6,811 bases of DNA from Rubrivivax sp. Its GTDB lineage: Bacteria > Pseudomonadota > Gammaproteobacteria > Burkholderiales > Burkholderiaceae_C. Of the stretch, positions 1 through 6,303 are shown in pieces (the stretch's first letter is position 1; every line of letters starts with the position of its first letter). The stretch covers positions 1 to 6,811 of the forward strand of contig JAIXSD010000375.1 in the NCBI GenBank assembly GCA_027484885.1, read 5' to 3'. The translations under genes were made by a program, and so were the position numbers. Under the pieces are notes generated by a model. That model had not been told where the DNA came from. It saw only the letters and a program-made list of their open reading frames with translations, and ran no database searches.

Positions 1-3000
1 CCGAGCGCCTGGAGCGCTGCGACAAGCTCTACAAGGACGCGGCCAAGGCCACCGATTGCAAGCTCAAGTCGGTGGCGAGCTTGCGCACACCCAGCGAGCT
101 GTCGCGCCGGCTGGTGGGCGATGATGAGCTGGATTCCAAGGAAACCCTGGTTCTGGTGGTGCTGGTGCCAGGCAATGCCTTTGTCGGCGCCGAAGAAGGG
201 CGGCGGCGCACCCGATATGCCGTGTTGGCCGGCCTGCAGGCCAAGGGCTATGTGCCGGACAACGCCGAGCGCCTGGGCTTGTTGCAGCTCGAAGGCGCCA
301 AGCTCAGCCCCGAGGCCGCCCCGGCTGGCGACGGCGCCCGACCGGGCCTGTTGGTGCCCTACGAATTGCTGTCTGCCAGTGCGCTGAGTGCGGCTGTGGC
401 CACGTCTTCGCCGGCACGTCCTTCGCAAGCTGCCTCGGATGTGGCCGACATCGCAGGGGCCTCTCGCTACAAGCAGGTGGCCCTGCTCTGGGTCGATGAG
501 ACGGCCTTGCCCTCGCGCAAGCTGGATTCCCTGGCCTTGATGCTGCACACCTTGTTCGAGCCCTGGGTCGCTGCTGATCTGGCGCCGCCGCAACTGGCCT
601 TGATCGGCCCGTCCACCACCGATGCGCTGCGCGTCGCTCTTGCCGATCTGCGCAGTGCCGCCTGGCGCCTGGGGCCCGGCCGAGCCTCTCGCGAACATTG
701 CGTCGGACCCGCGGGCCAACGCCCGCTGGCTCTAAAACCTGAGCCCCAGCAGCCCTGGCTCGATGGTTATTGGCATCTCTCCCGTGCCTTGCTTCTGAGC
801 CCGTTCTCGACCGCCAGTGATGCCATGCTTAGTGAGCTGGACGGCAGCAGCCTGGAGGACTATGTGGCCTGGCGCTTTTGCCGCTTGCAAGGCGGGCGCC
901 AGGATCCCCCGGTGCGCTTGATCCGCAAGATCAGCAGCGACAAGGAATTGCTGGCCCAGTTGACGGGCGAGCTGAGCTTGCGCTTGGCGGCCACCGAAAA
1001 GTCGCCACAGCGGGTGGTCCTGATTGGAGAGCGGGATTCGCTGTACGCCCAGGCCCTGGTCGGCCAGTTGCGCGCCAAGCTCTCGCAGAACCCGGCGCTG
1101 CAGCTGGAAGAGCTCTATTTTTTCCGCGGCCTGGACGGCGTCACCACGCGCGATGCCGGACGAGAAGAGGCGCGGGCCAGTGCGGGCAAGGGCGATGCAC
1201 AGGCACGCATCGAGTGGCCCGAAGCGCGCGATCAGCTCGATTACCTGCGTCGCCTGGCCCAGCAGCTGCAGCGCAGCGAGGCCAAGGTGGGCGCCTTGCC
1301 CATCGGAGCCATCGGCCTGATGGCCAGCGATGTGCATGACAAGCTCCTGTTGCTCCAGGCCTTGCACGAGAGCTTTGCTGACAAGGTGTTTTTCACCACC
1401 GATATGGATGCGCGCTTTCTTCATCCACGCACCCAGACCTTCACGCGCAATTTGCTGGTGGCCTCCAGCCTGCCCTTGGAGTTTCCGCGCCAGGCCTCTG
1501 CGCGCTGCCAGGCGGTGGCCCAACGGGTTGGTTTGCCAGCGCCTGATTTGGCGGCAGGCAATCCGCCTTGGCGTGATGTCTACCAGTCCTCGGCCTATCT
1601 TGCGGCCCGACATGCCGGATGCCGCAGCAAGGGCTGCCGCGCCCTGGAAGCGTGCGCCGCCGAGGAGGCGCTGGATCAGCCCTCCATTTATGAAGTGGGG
1701 CGCAGCGGTGCCGTGGCTTTGAGTGGTTATGCCTTTGAGCGACGCCCGCCGAGCAAGCCCTATTCGGTGCGCTTGGCCGCCGTGGCCGTGCCGGTGCTGA
1801 TGCTGCTGGGCCTGCTGGTTTGGCCCGGCACACCTGTGCTGCGCGCGCTCAAGCGGCGCTGGACCGACGCGGCCGCCACACGTGGTATCGCGCTGGCCCC
1901 AGATGCAGCAGCGCCCTTCATGTCTCTGCCCGAGCTGGGTTTTGTGGCGCTGTATGCCTGGTTGTTCTTCTTCACGCTGGTCACGCTGGGTGAGATGCTC
2001 TGGCCCGGGCGCCTGAGCTTTGCGCCTGGCATGCTGGGCCTGAGCCTGGGCAGCACCGTGCTGCTGCTTTTGTCGCTGACGCCCGAGCACCGTTTCGGGC
2101 GCAGCAGCGCCAAGGCCATGGCGCCCGCGGCGCGACGCATCCTGCGCGGCCTGTGTTGGCTGGGTTTGCTGCTGCTGTGGGCGCTCGCGCTGCAACAGGC
2201 CAGCCCCAAGCCCTGTCAGGACTGTGAGCCCCTGGCCTGGCTGGAGGGCATCAGTGCTTGGCCTTCCCAGCTGATCCACCTGCTGGCCTTGCTGGCCATC
2301 GTGGATACCTTGGATGCCACCTGGTCGCGCAGCGCGCTGGGCATGGACGAGGAGAGCCACTGGTTGCGTCTGCCCATGCGGGTACGCAAGCGAGCCCGCA
2401 TGGTGGAGCGCGAGCGCAGCCTGCGCTTCACGCGCCGGATCTGGTCCCGGCACCTGAGTGTGGCAGGCTGGCATGCATTGGCGGGGCCGAGCGTGGACTT
2501 TCGCATTCTTTGGCATCAGTACCGCCGGCGCGGCAGCCGGGTGCCGCGGGCGCTGCGCATCCTGCTCGGCTATGTCCTGACCCTGGCCGTGGTCCTGGGC
2601 CTGTTCTTCGGCTTCAGTGACGGCGCCGGGCCGGCGGTGCCGGTGCGCGGCGAGGACCATCGCGCCCTGATCCGCTTCACGCTCGATGCCATTCTGGTGT
2701 TGTTGCCTCTGCTGGTGGTGGCGGTGGGCGACGCCACCATGCTGGCCTGCCGATTCATCCGCTTGCTCACGGCCGCACGCACGGTCTACCCGGCGCCCAC
2801 GCTGGCGCATTTCGCCGCCAGCCTGGGCAGTGCTCATGAGTCGCTGTGGCTGCGCCCCATCGCCGCCGATCCGGCCCAGCGCGCTGCGGCACCACCCCAG
2901 TTGCGCCGCCACAGCCTTCTGGACGACTGGATCGATGTGCAGATCGTGGTGCGGCGCAGCGCGCGCATCGGTCCCTTGGTGATGGGGCCTTTTGTGGTGC

Positions 3001-3368
3001 TGGCGCTTTTGATCGTCGGGCGCAGCCGCTTGTTCGACAACTGGTCGCTGACCCTGCCGGTGGCCATGGCGGCCAGCGCCTACTTGCTGGGTCTCCTGGC
3101 CCTGGCCGTGCTGCTCAAGCAGGCGGCCGAGCAGGCGCGCGGCCGTGCCTTGCGCCGCATGGAGGCCGATTTGCGCTGGTTGATGGGGGGTGATGAAGAG
3201 CAGCGCAAGCTGATCGAGCCCTTCAAGCGGCTCATGGCCTCGGTGCAGGAGGAGCGTGGTGGCGCGCTGGCGCCGATCTTTGAGCAGCCCTTGGTCAAGG
3301 CCCTCTTGGTGCCCTTGGGTGGGGCTGGCGGCGCACAGCTGTTCGAGTATTTCCTGCTGGCGCGCTGA
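1..3368 (+). CDS. Large polytopic membrane protein with N-terminal PBP1-like region, function unknown (5' end outside window)
   Basis: The reading frame is open from base 3 to the TGA at 3366-3368. The in-frame GTG at 72 is preceded by 23 coding-like residues, so the true start lies upstream. Residues are numbered from base 3. Residues 1-590 are mostly soluble, with alternating hydrophobic strands and helices: strand-like segments at about 49-60 (ending VLVPGNAF), 156-166 (YKQVALLWVDE), 198-210 (LALIGPSTTDALR) and 338-352 (VVLIGERDSLYAQAL). Next come 434-454 (IGAIGLMASDV...) and 463-471 (FFTTDMDAR). The last three resemble the type I periplasmic-binding fold (inference). About nine membrane helices follow near 591-610, 642-667, 676-694, 713-732, 753-772, 850-874, 892-918, 989-1011 and 1016-1038, then a charged tail. 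Basic loops at 611-641, 695-712 and 773-849 fit a cytoplasmic location, which places the N-terminal part in the periplasm. Cysteines 540, 545, 551, 738 and 741 would then be periplasmic. I know of no assigned function. Bases 670-735 have odd codon use in this frame. Confidence 0.85.
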   Translation, partial: ERLERCDKLYKDAAKATDCKLKSVASLRTPSELSRRLVGDDELDSKETLVLVVLVPGNAFVGAEEGRRRTRYAVLAGLQAKGYVPDNAERLGLLQLEGAKLSPEAAPAGDGARPGLLVPYELLSASALSAAVATSSPARPSQAASDVADIAGASRYKQVALLWVDETALPSRKLDSLALMLHTLFEPWVAADLAPPQLALIGPSTTDALRVALADLRSAAWRLGPGRASREHCVGPAGQRPLALKPEPQQPWLDGYWHLSRALLLSPFSTASDAMLSELDGSSLEDYVAWRFCRLQGGRQDPPVRLIRKISSDKELLAQLTGELSLRLAATEKSPQRVVLIGERDSLYAQALVGQLRAKLSQNPALQLEELYFFRGLDGVTTRDAGREEARASAGKGDAQARIEWPEARDQLDYLRRLAQQLQRSEAKVGALPIGAIGLMASDVHDKLLLLQALHESFADKVFFTTDMDARFLHPRTQTFTRNLLVASSLPLEFPRQASARCQAVAQRVGLPAPDLAAGNPPWRDVYQSSAYLAARHAGCRSKGCRALEACAAEEALDQPSIYEVGRSGAVALSGYAFERRPPSKPYSVRLAAVAVPVLMLLGLLVWPGTPVLRALKRRWTDAAATRGIALAPDAAAPFMSLPELGFVALYAWLFFFTLVTLGEMLWPGRLSFAPGMLGLSLGSTVLLLLSLTPEHRFGRSSAKAMAPAARRILRGLCWLGLLLLWALALQQASPKPCQDCEPLAWLEGISAWPSQLIHLLALLAIVDTLDATWSRSALGMDEESHWLRLPMRVRKRARMVERERSLRFTRRIWSRHLSVAGWHALAGPSVDFRILWHQYRRRGSRVPRALRILLGYVLTLAVVLGLFFGFSDGAGPAVPVRGEDHRALIRFTLDAILVLLPLLVVAVGDATMLACRFIRLLTAARTVYPAPTLAHFAASLGSAHESLWLRPIAADPAQRAAAPPQLRRHSLLDDWIDVQIVVRRSARIGPLVMGPFVVLALLIVGRSRLFDNWSLTLPVAMAASAYLLGLLALAVLLKQAAEQARGRALRRMEADLRWLMGGDEEQRKLIEPFKRLMASVQEERGGALAPIFEQPLVKALLVPLGGAGGAQLFEYFLLAR

Positions 3369-3370
3369 CC

Positions 3371-3376
3371 CATAAT
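3371..3376 (+). promoter_or_regulatory. Possible -10 element for the phosphofructokinase gene
   Basis: CATAAT lies just after the stop of the large membrane protein gene and matches the sigma-70 TATAAT consensus at 5 of 6 positions, in otherwise GC-rich DNA. It would start transcription near 3383 and give a leader of about 27 bases before the ATG at 3410. No convincing -35 hexamer is visible 16-18 bp upstream, where the sequence is around TATTTC. The call rests on one hexamer and is weak. The alternative is co-transcription with the upstream gene across the 41 bp gap. Confidence 0.25.
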
Positions 3377-3409
3377 CGCCACGATCACGACGACTTTTGC
3401 AGCCCCTCC

Positions 3410-4483
3410 ATGCACATAGCCATCCTCACCGGCGGCGGCGACTGCCCCGGCCTCAATGCGGTGATCCGGGCCGTCAGCCTGGCCTTGATTCAGCAATGCG
3501 GGGCGCGTGTCAGCGGCGTTGAGCGCGGTTTTCTCGGCCTGATCGAGCAGCGCCTGCGGCCCCTGGCCCTGACTGATGTGCGGGACATTCTGGCTCAGGG
3601 CGGCACCATCCTCGGCACGCACAACCGCTGCGACCCTTTCCACTATTTCGCCGAGGGTGGCGCCGATGTCTCGGCGCGCGTGCTGGATTACGTTCGGACG
3701 CAGGGCATCGATGCCCTGGTAGCCATCGGCGGTGACGGCACCATGGCGATTGCCGAGCAATTCAGCCGTTTGGGCCTGCCCGTGGTGGGCGTGCCCAAAA
3801 CCATCGACAACGACCTCTACCTGACCGAGCGCAGCTTCGGTTTCGACAGCGCCGTGGCCGTGGTGTCCGAAGCCCTGGATCGCTTGGAAACCACGGCGCG
3901 CAGCCATGGCCGGGTCATGATTGCCGAAACCATGGGCCGCCATGCCGGCTGGATTGCGCTCGAAGGCGGCCTGGCGGGTGGGGCGGATGCCATCCTGCTG
4001 CCCGAGCTGCCCTACCGGCTGGAGGCGGTGATCGAACACTGCCGGCGCCGCACGGCCGGGGGCGGCCATGCCTTGATCTGCGTGGCCGAAGGGGCACACG
4101 CCCAGGCGCAAAGCCAGGTGGTTCGCGCCCTGCTGGCCGACAGCCCCGACCCGGTGCGCCTGGGCGGCATCGGCGCGCTGCTGGCCCAGCAGTTGCAGCA
4201 GGCCTTGGGGGAGCACAGCGAGGTGGAAGTGCGCTCCACCCTGCTGGGCCATGTGCAGCGCGGCGGCACGCCCACGGCATTTGATCGCGTGCTGGCCACG
4301 CAGTTCGGCTGGGCTGCGGCCCAGCTGGTGCGTGAGGCACGTTTCGGCCGCATGGTGGCTTTGCAGGGCGCAGAGTTCACCAGCGTGGCGTTGGCCGAGG
4401 TGGCCGGTCGCAACCGCCTCGTGCCCCTGGATCACCCCTTGCTGCAAGCGGCCCGAGGGCTGGGCATCTGCCTCGGCCAGTGA
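3410..4483 (+). CDS. pfkA: 6-phosphofructokinase, PfkA superfamily, mixed ATP/PPi-type signature
   Basis: This 357-residue cytoplasmic enzyme should phosphorylate fructose 6-phosphate to fructose 1,6-bisphosphate, the committing step of glycolysis. The family signature is nearly complete: the N-terminal donor-binding loop TGGGDCPGLNAVIR (7-20), GGTILGT (64-70), GGDGT (107-111), and PKTIDND (129-135) with catalytic Asp133. Further on are MGRHAGW (175-181), substrate-site Glu227 in VAEGA, and Arg275, His281 and Arg284 in the segment ending LGHVQRGG. Gly110 is the residue typical of ATP-dependent enzymes, whereas Lys130 is typical of PPi-dependent ones. This combination is known in the actinobacterial 'group III' ATP enzymes, so ATP use is my preferred inference. 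At 357 residues it is somewhat longer than the 320-residue E. coli PfkA. The ATG at 3410 is chosen because it places the glycine loop at the usual distance from the N-terminus. No Shine-Dalgarno sequence precedes it. It follows the membrane protein gene by 41 bp and converges on the kinase gene with 16 bp between stops. Confidence 0.95.
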   Translation: MHIAILTGGGDCPGLNAVIRAVSLALIQQCGARVSGVERGFLGLIEQRLRPLALTDVRDILAQGGTILGTHNRCDPFHYFAEGGADVSARVLDYVRTQGIDALVAIGGDGTMAIAEQFSRLGLPVVGVPKTIDNDLYLTERSFGFDSAVAVVSEALDRLETTARSHGRVMIAETMGRHAGWIALEGGLAGGADAILLPELPYRLEAVIEHCRRRTAGGGHALICVAEGAHAQAQSQVVRALLADSPDPVRLGGIGALLAQQLQQALGEHSEVEVRSTLLGHVQRGGTPTAFDRVLATQFGWAAAQLVREARFGRMVALQGAEFTSVALAEVAGRNRLVPLDHPLLQAARGLGICLGQ

Positions 4484-4489
4484 GCGAGG

Positions 4490-4512
4490 CCGGCTGCCGT
4501 CAGCGGCGCCGG
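4490..4512. terminator. Imperfect hairpin at the convergent gene junction, possible bidirectional terminator
   Basis: CCGGC (4490-4494), one bulged T (4495) and GCC (4496-4498) pair with GGC (4505-4507) and GCCGG (4508-4512) around the six-base loop GTCAGC. This gives eight G-C pairs with one bulge. It begins seven bases after the pfk stop and includes the stop codon of the opposite-strand kinase gene (4500-4502). Neither side is followed by a T tract, so it is not a standard intrinsic terminator. In DNA this GC-rich a chance hairpin is possible. Confidence 0.3.
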
Positions 4513-5222
4513 TTCAAGAGGTGCTCGCACTCGGGCACATCGCAGTTGTCGCAGGCCCAGCGCCACTCGGGCAGGGCGTCCTGGCGCGCCTGCAGGCGGC
4601 TGAACAGGCCCGCGGTTGAAGGGACAGAGGCCTTTCGGGCCAGCAGCAAGGGCGTGATGGCGTTGAGTGCGACTTCCAGGCGCTGCGCGCCGCTGCCGGC
4701 CACCACCGACCATCCCAGGCCCGCGCCCATCAGCGCCCGCCGCACGGCCGCATCCACCGGCGCCCGCACATGCGCGCCGTCGCGCTGCAGGCCGTCCGCC
4801 ACCCAGGGCAGATCCAGCGCAGTCAGCAAGGTCAGGGCGCAGCGGCGGTGAAAAGCCAGGCCGGTGTCCAGCAGGGAGCGGTCGTTAAAGAGCAGTTCGC
4901 TGTAGATGGCCGTCATCAGTGGCGTGGTGTCGCAGAGCACGAGATCGGCGGAGAGCGCCAGGGCCTCGCAGCGCGCTGCCTGAGCGGTGGCGATGGCGGC
5001 CTGCTCCTCGGGGCGAGGTGTGCGGCCGGCGTGGTCGCACCATTCGCGCAGCAGCTCGGGCGCCCAGGCACAGCGCAAGCCGGTGGCCTCGCTCAAGCGC
5101 TGCTGCAGGCCTTGGGCCAGGGTGGATTTGCCGGTGCTTTCTGCCCCGACGATGGCGATCAGCAGGCCGGGCACGGAATCGTCTGCCCAGTCATCAGGCC
5201 AAGGCTTGGCGCGATCCGCCAC
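4500..5222 (-). CDS. NadR-type ribosylnicotinamide kinase-like P-loop ATPase
   Basis: A 240-residue soluble protein resembling the C-terminal ribosylnicotinamide kinase domain of NadR (AAA_28-like P-loop family). The Walker A loop is GAESTGKST (26-34), followed by a short hydrophobic strand with Asp98 in LVLCDTTP (94-101) as a Walker B-like element. LPWVADGLQRDG (138-149) matches the NadR lid segment, which reads WVDDGLR in the E. coli protein as I recall it. There is no helix-turn-helix and no nucleotidyltransferase domain, so this is kinase only. The likely role is phosphorylating nicotinamide riboside to NMN, trapping what the neighbouring PnuC imports; this inference rests on both sequence and linkage. 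The tail carries Cys224, Cys227, Cys232 and His234, which could bind a metal. The start used is GTG at 5220-5222, which overlaps pnuC by 29 bp and has no clear Shine-Dalgarno. A second GTG at 5172-5174 lies nine residues before the P-loop and cannot be excluded. A different small-molecule kinase in the same fold is the main alternative. Confidence 0.85.
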   Translation of the reverse strand: MADRAKPWPDDWADDSVPGLLIAIVGAESTGKSTLAQGLQQRLSEATGLRCAWAPELLREWCDHAGRTPRPEEQAAIATAQAARCEALALSADLVLCDTTPLMTAIYSELLFNDRSLLDTGLAFHRRCALTLLTALDLPWVADGLQRDGAHVRAPVDAAVRRALMGAGLGWSVVAGSGAQRLEVALNAITPLLLARKASVPSTAGLFSRLQARQDALPEWRWACDNCDVPECEHLLNRRR

Positions 5223-5856
5223 CCGTGTGGCCGTGCTTGAGCTGCTGCGCCCAAGCGCGCCAGCCGGCCACGGACATGGGGATGAAGACCGCGTAGAGCA
5301 GCACGGTCAGCCAATAGCCCTTGTAGGCGAACAAGGCGACGCTGACACCGTTGACCAGCACCCAGACGCCCCAGTTCTCCTGGTATTTGCGCGCCAGCAG
5401 CCACTGGCCGAGCAGGCTGGCCACGGTGGGGAAGGCATCCCAGAAGGGCACGGGTGAATCGGTCTGGTGCTGCAGAAACAGGCCCAGCAGCGGCCAGGCC
5501 AGCAGCGTGGCCAGCAGCGAGGCCCACAGGCCCGCGGGGCTCAGGCGCCGCACGCGCAGGGCCTGGCCGTCATCGCCTTTGCCGCGCAGCCATTGCCACC
5601 AGCCCCAGAGCGAGAGGCTCACAAACAGCAGCTGCAAGCTGGCCTCGCCGTAGAGCTTGCCGCTCCAGAACAGCAGGAAGTACAGCAGCGAGCTGATGAT
5701 GGCCAACGGCCAGGCCAGGGCGTGCACGCGCATATTGCAGACCACCATCCACAAGGCCAGCACAAAGGCGATCAGCTCGGTCCAGGTGATGGGGCTGCCC
5801 AGCAACTCAAAGGCCGGGGCGAACAGGGGTTGCAGCTGCAGCAGCAAAGCGTCCAT
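5194..5856 (-). CDS. pnuC: PnuC-family nicotinamide riboside transporter
   Basis: A 220-residue inner-membrane protein of the PnuC family, which takes up nicotinamide riboside (historically called the NMN transporter) by facilitated diffusion driven by intracellular phosphorylation. About seven hydrophobic helices are visible, near 25-42, 47-64, 72-90, 108-128, 141-155, 162-178 and 180-198. Family hallmarks include LWGWWQWLRG (83-92), DAFPTVASLLGQWLLARK (140-157) followed by NWGVWVLVN (161-169), and a final helix ending SVAGWRAW (195-202). The length is typical for the family. The start is ATG at 5854-5856. A GAGGA motif lies 13 bases upstream (5870-5874), a longer spacing than ideal. Its end overlaps the downstream kinase-like gene by 29 bp, suggesting translational coupling and a shared NAD salvage role. 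ftsB ends 72 bp upstream on the same strand and I see no convincing promoter in that gap, so transcription from ftsB is likely. Substrate choice within the family (riboside or thiamine, PnuT-like) is not settled by sequence alone; the kinase neighbour favours the riboside. Confidence 0.92.
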   Translation of the reverse strand: MDALLLQLQPLFAPAFELLGSPITWTELIAFVLALWMVVCNMRVHALAWPLAIISSLLYFLLFWSGKLYGEASLQLLFVSLSLWGWWQWLRGKGDDGQALRVRRLSPAGLWASLLATLLAWPLLGLFLQHQTDSPVPFWDAFPTVASLLGQWLLARKYQENWGVWVLVNGVSVALFAYKGYWLTVLLYAVFIPMSVAGWRAWAQQLKHGHTGGGSRQALA

Positions 5857-5928
5857 GCGGAACGGCGTGTCCTCGAATCGGGTGTGGGGTCAGGGCCGGG
5901 CGGGGCAAGGCTGTCAGCGCGGCGGCAC

Positions 5929-6198
5929 TCAGCGGCGAACTTGTACGTAGATTTCGTCGGGCTTGATCATGCCCAGCTCGAAGCGCGCCTTTTCTTCGAC
6001 CATCTCCAGGCCTTCGCGCAGATCGCGCAGCTCGGCTTCGAGCTGGGCATTGCGGGCGCGCGCCTGTTCATTGGCTTGCTGCACCTGCGCCAGCTCGGCG
6101 CGCAGCTGCACACCGCGAGGCAGGCTGCCCTTGCCCATCCAGAGCTGGTACTGGATCAGCAAAAGAAAGGCCGCGAGGATGACGCCGAGTGTTTTCAC
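5929..6198 (-). CDS. ftsB: Cell division protein FtsB
   Basis: An 89-residue bitopic membrane protein of the divisome that forms the FtsQ-FtsB-FtsL complex and helps activate septal peptidoglycan synthesis. One N-terminal transmembrane helix (about 3-20) is followed by the family's QYQLW-MGKG juncture (16-24), then a periplasmic coiled coil (about 30-65) rich in Ala, Glu, Gln and Leu. The conserved C-terminal block EEKARFELGMIKPDE (68-82) corresponds to the E. coli segment EERARNELSMTRPGE. The start is GTG at 6196-6198. It is supported by near residue-for-residue agreement with the E. coli N-terminus through the membrane helix. No Shine-Dalgarno is visible ahead of it. It lies downstream of eno on the same strand, the usual proteobacterial arrangement, but an intrinsic terminator ends 31 bases before its start codon. 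Confidence 0.95.
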   Translation of the reverse strand: MKTLGVILAAFLLLIQYQLWMGKGSLPRGVQLRAELAQVQQANEQARARNAQLEAELRDLREGLEMVEEKARFELGMIKPDEIYVQVRR

Positions 6199-6204
6199 GT
6201 GCGC

Positions 6205-6231
6205 AGTTTAGCCGAGGCGCGCGGCAATCAA
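6205..6231 (-). promoter_or_regulatory. Possible short-spaced promoter for ftsB
   Basis: Reading the minus strand, TTGATT (6231-6226) lies 15 bp ahead of TAAACT (6210-6205). Each matches its sigma-70 consensus hexamer at 4 of 6 positions, but the spacer is short. The -10 would place transcript initiation at about 6198, the first base of the ftsB GTG start, implying a leaderless or nearly leaderless message. The -35 overlaps the T tract of the eno terminator. Position and need for an ftsB promoter argue for it; the weak match argues against it. Confidence 0.25.
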
Positions 6232-6263
6232 AAACGCCGCCGGACCGGAGGGTCGGGCGGCGT
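6230..6263 (-). terminator. Rho-independent terminator downstream of eno
   Basis: On the minus strand, ACGCCGCC (6263-6256) pairs perfectly with GGCGGCGT (6241-6234). Inside it, after one C-C mismatch, GACC pairs with GGTC around the four-base loop CTCC. The stem is followed by a run of five T ending at 6230, its first T being also the last base of the stem. It starts about 40 bases after the eno stop codon. A GC-rich stem ending in a T run is the classical intrinsic terminator form. Read in the opposite direction it lacks a T tract, so it should act on eno transcripts only. Confidence 0.9.
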
Positions 6264-6303
6264 GGGCCGATCAGGGCCACTCAGCGTCGAGTGGCGACCT
6301 GGA

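Noticed and set aside
72..74. GTG as the start codon of the giant membrane protein
   Set aside because: The frame stays open to the window edge with normal codon use, and there is no Shine-Dalgarno or promoter ahead of it, so the gene almost certainly begins outside the window.
732..2912. A 726-residue open frame on the minus strand opposite the giant membrane protein gene
   Set aside because: Its translation is rich in Gln, His, Gly and Arg with no domain-like pattern, as expected from the antisense of GC-rich coding DNA. The plus strand has clear membrane helices and alpha/beta segments there.
3080..4447. A 455-residue open frame on the minus strand opposite phosphofructokinase
   Set aside because: It overlaps a gene with an essentially complete set of family motifs and itself shows only low-complexity antisense-type composition.
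5857..5928. A pnuC promoter, with TTGCCC as a -35 element
   Set aside because: No -10-like hexamer lies at a suitable distance; the sequence there is C-rich. Co-transcription with ftsB is simpler.
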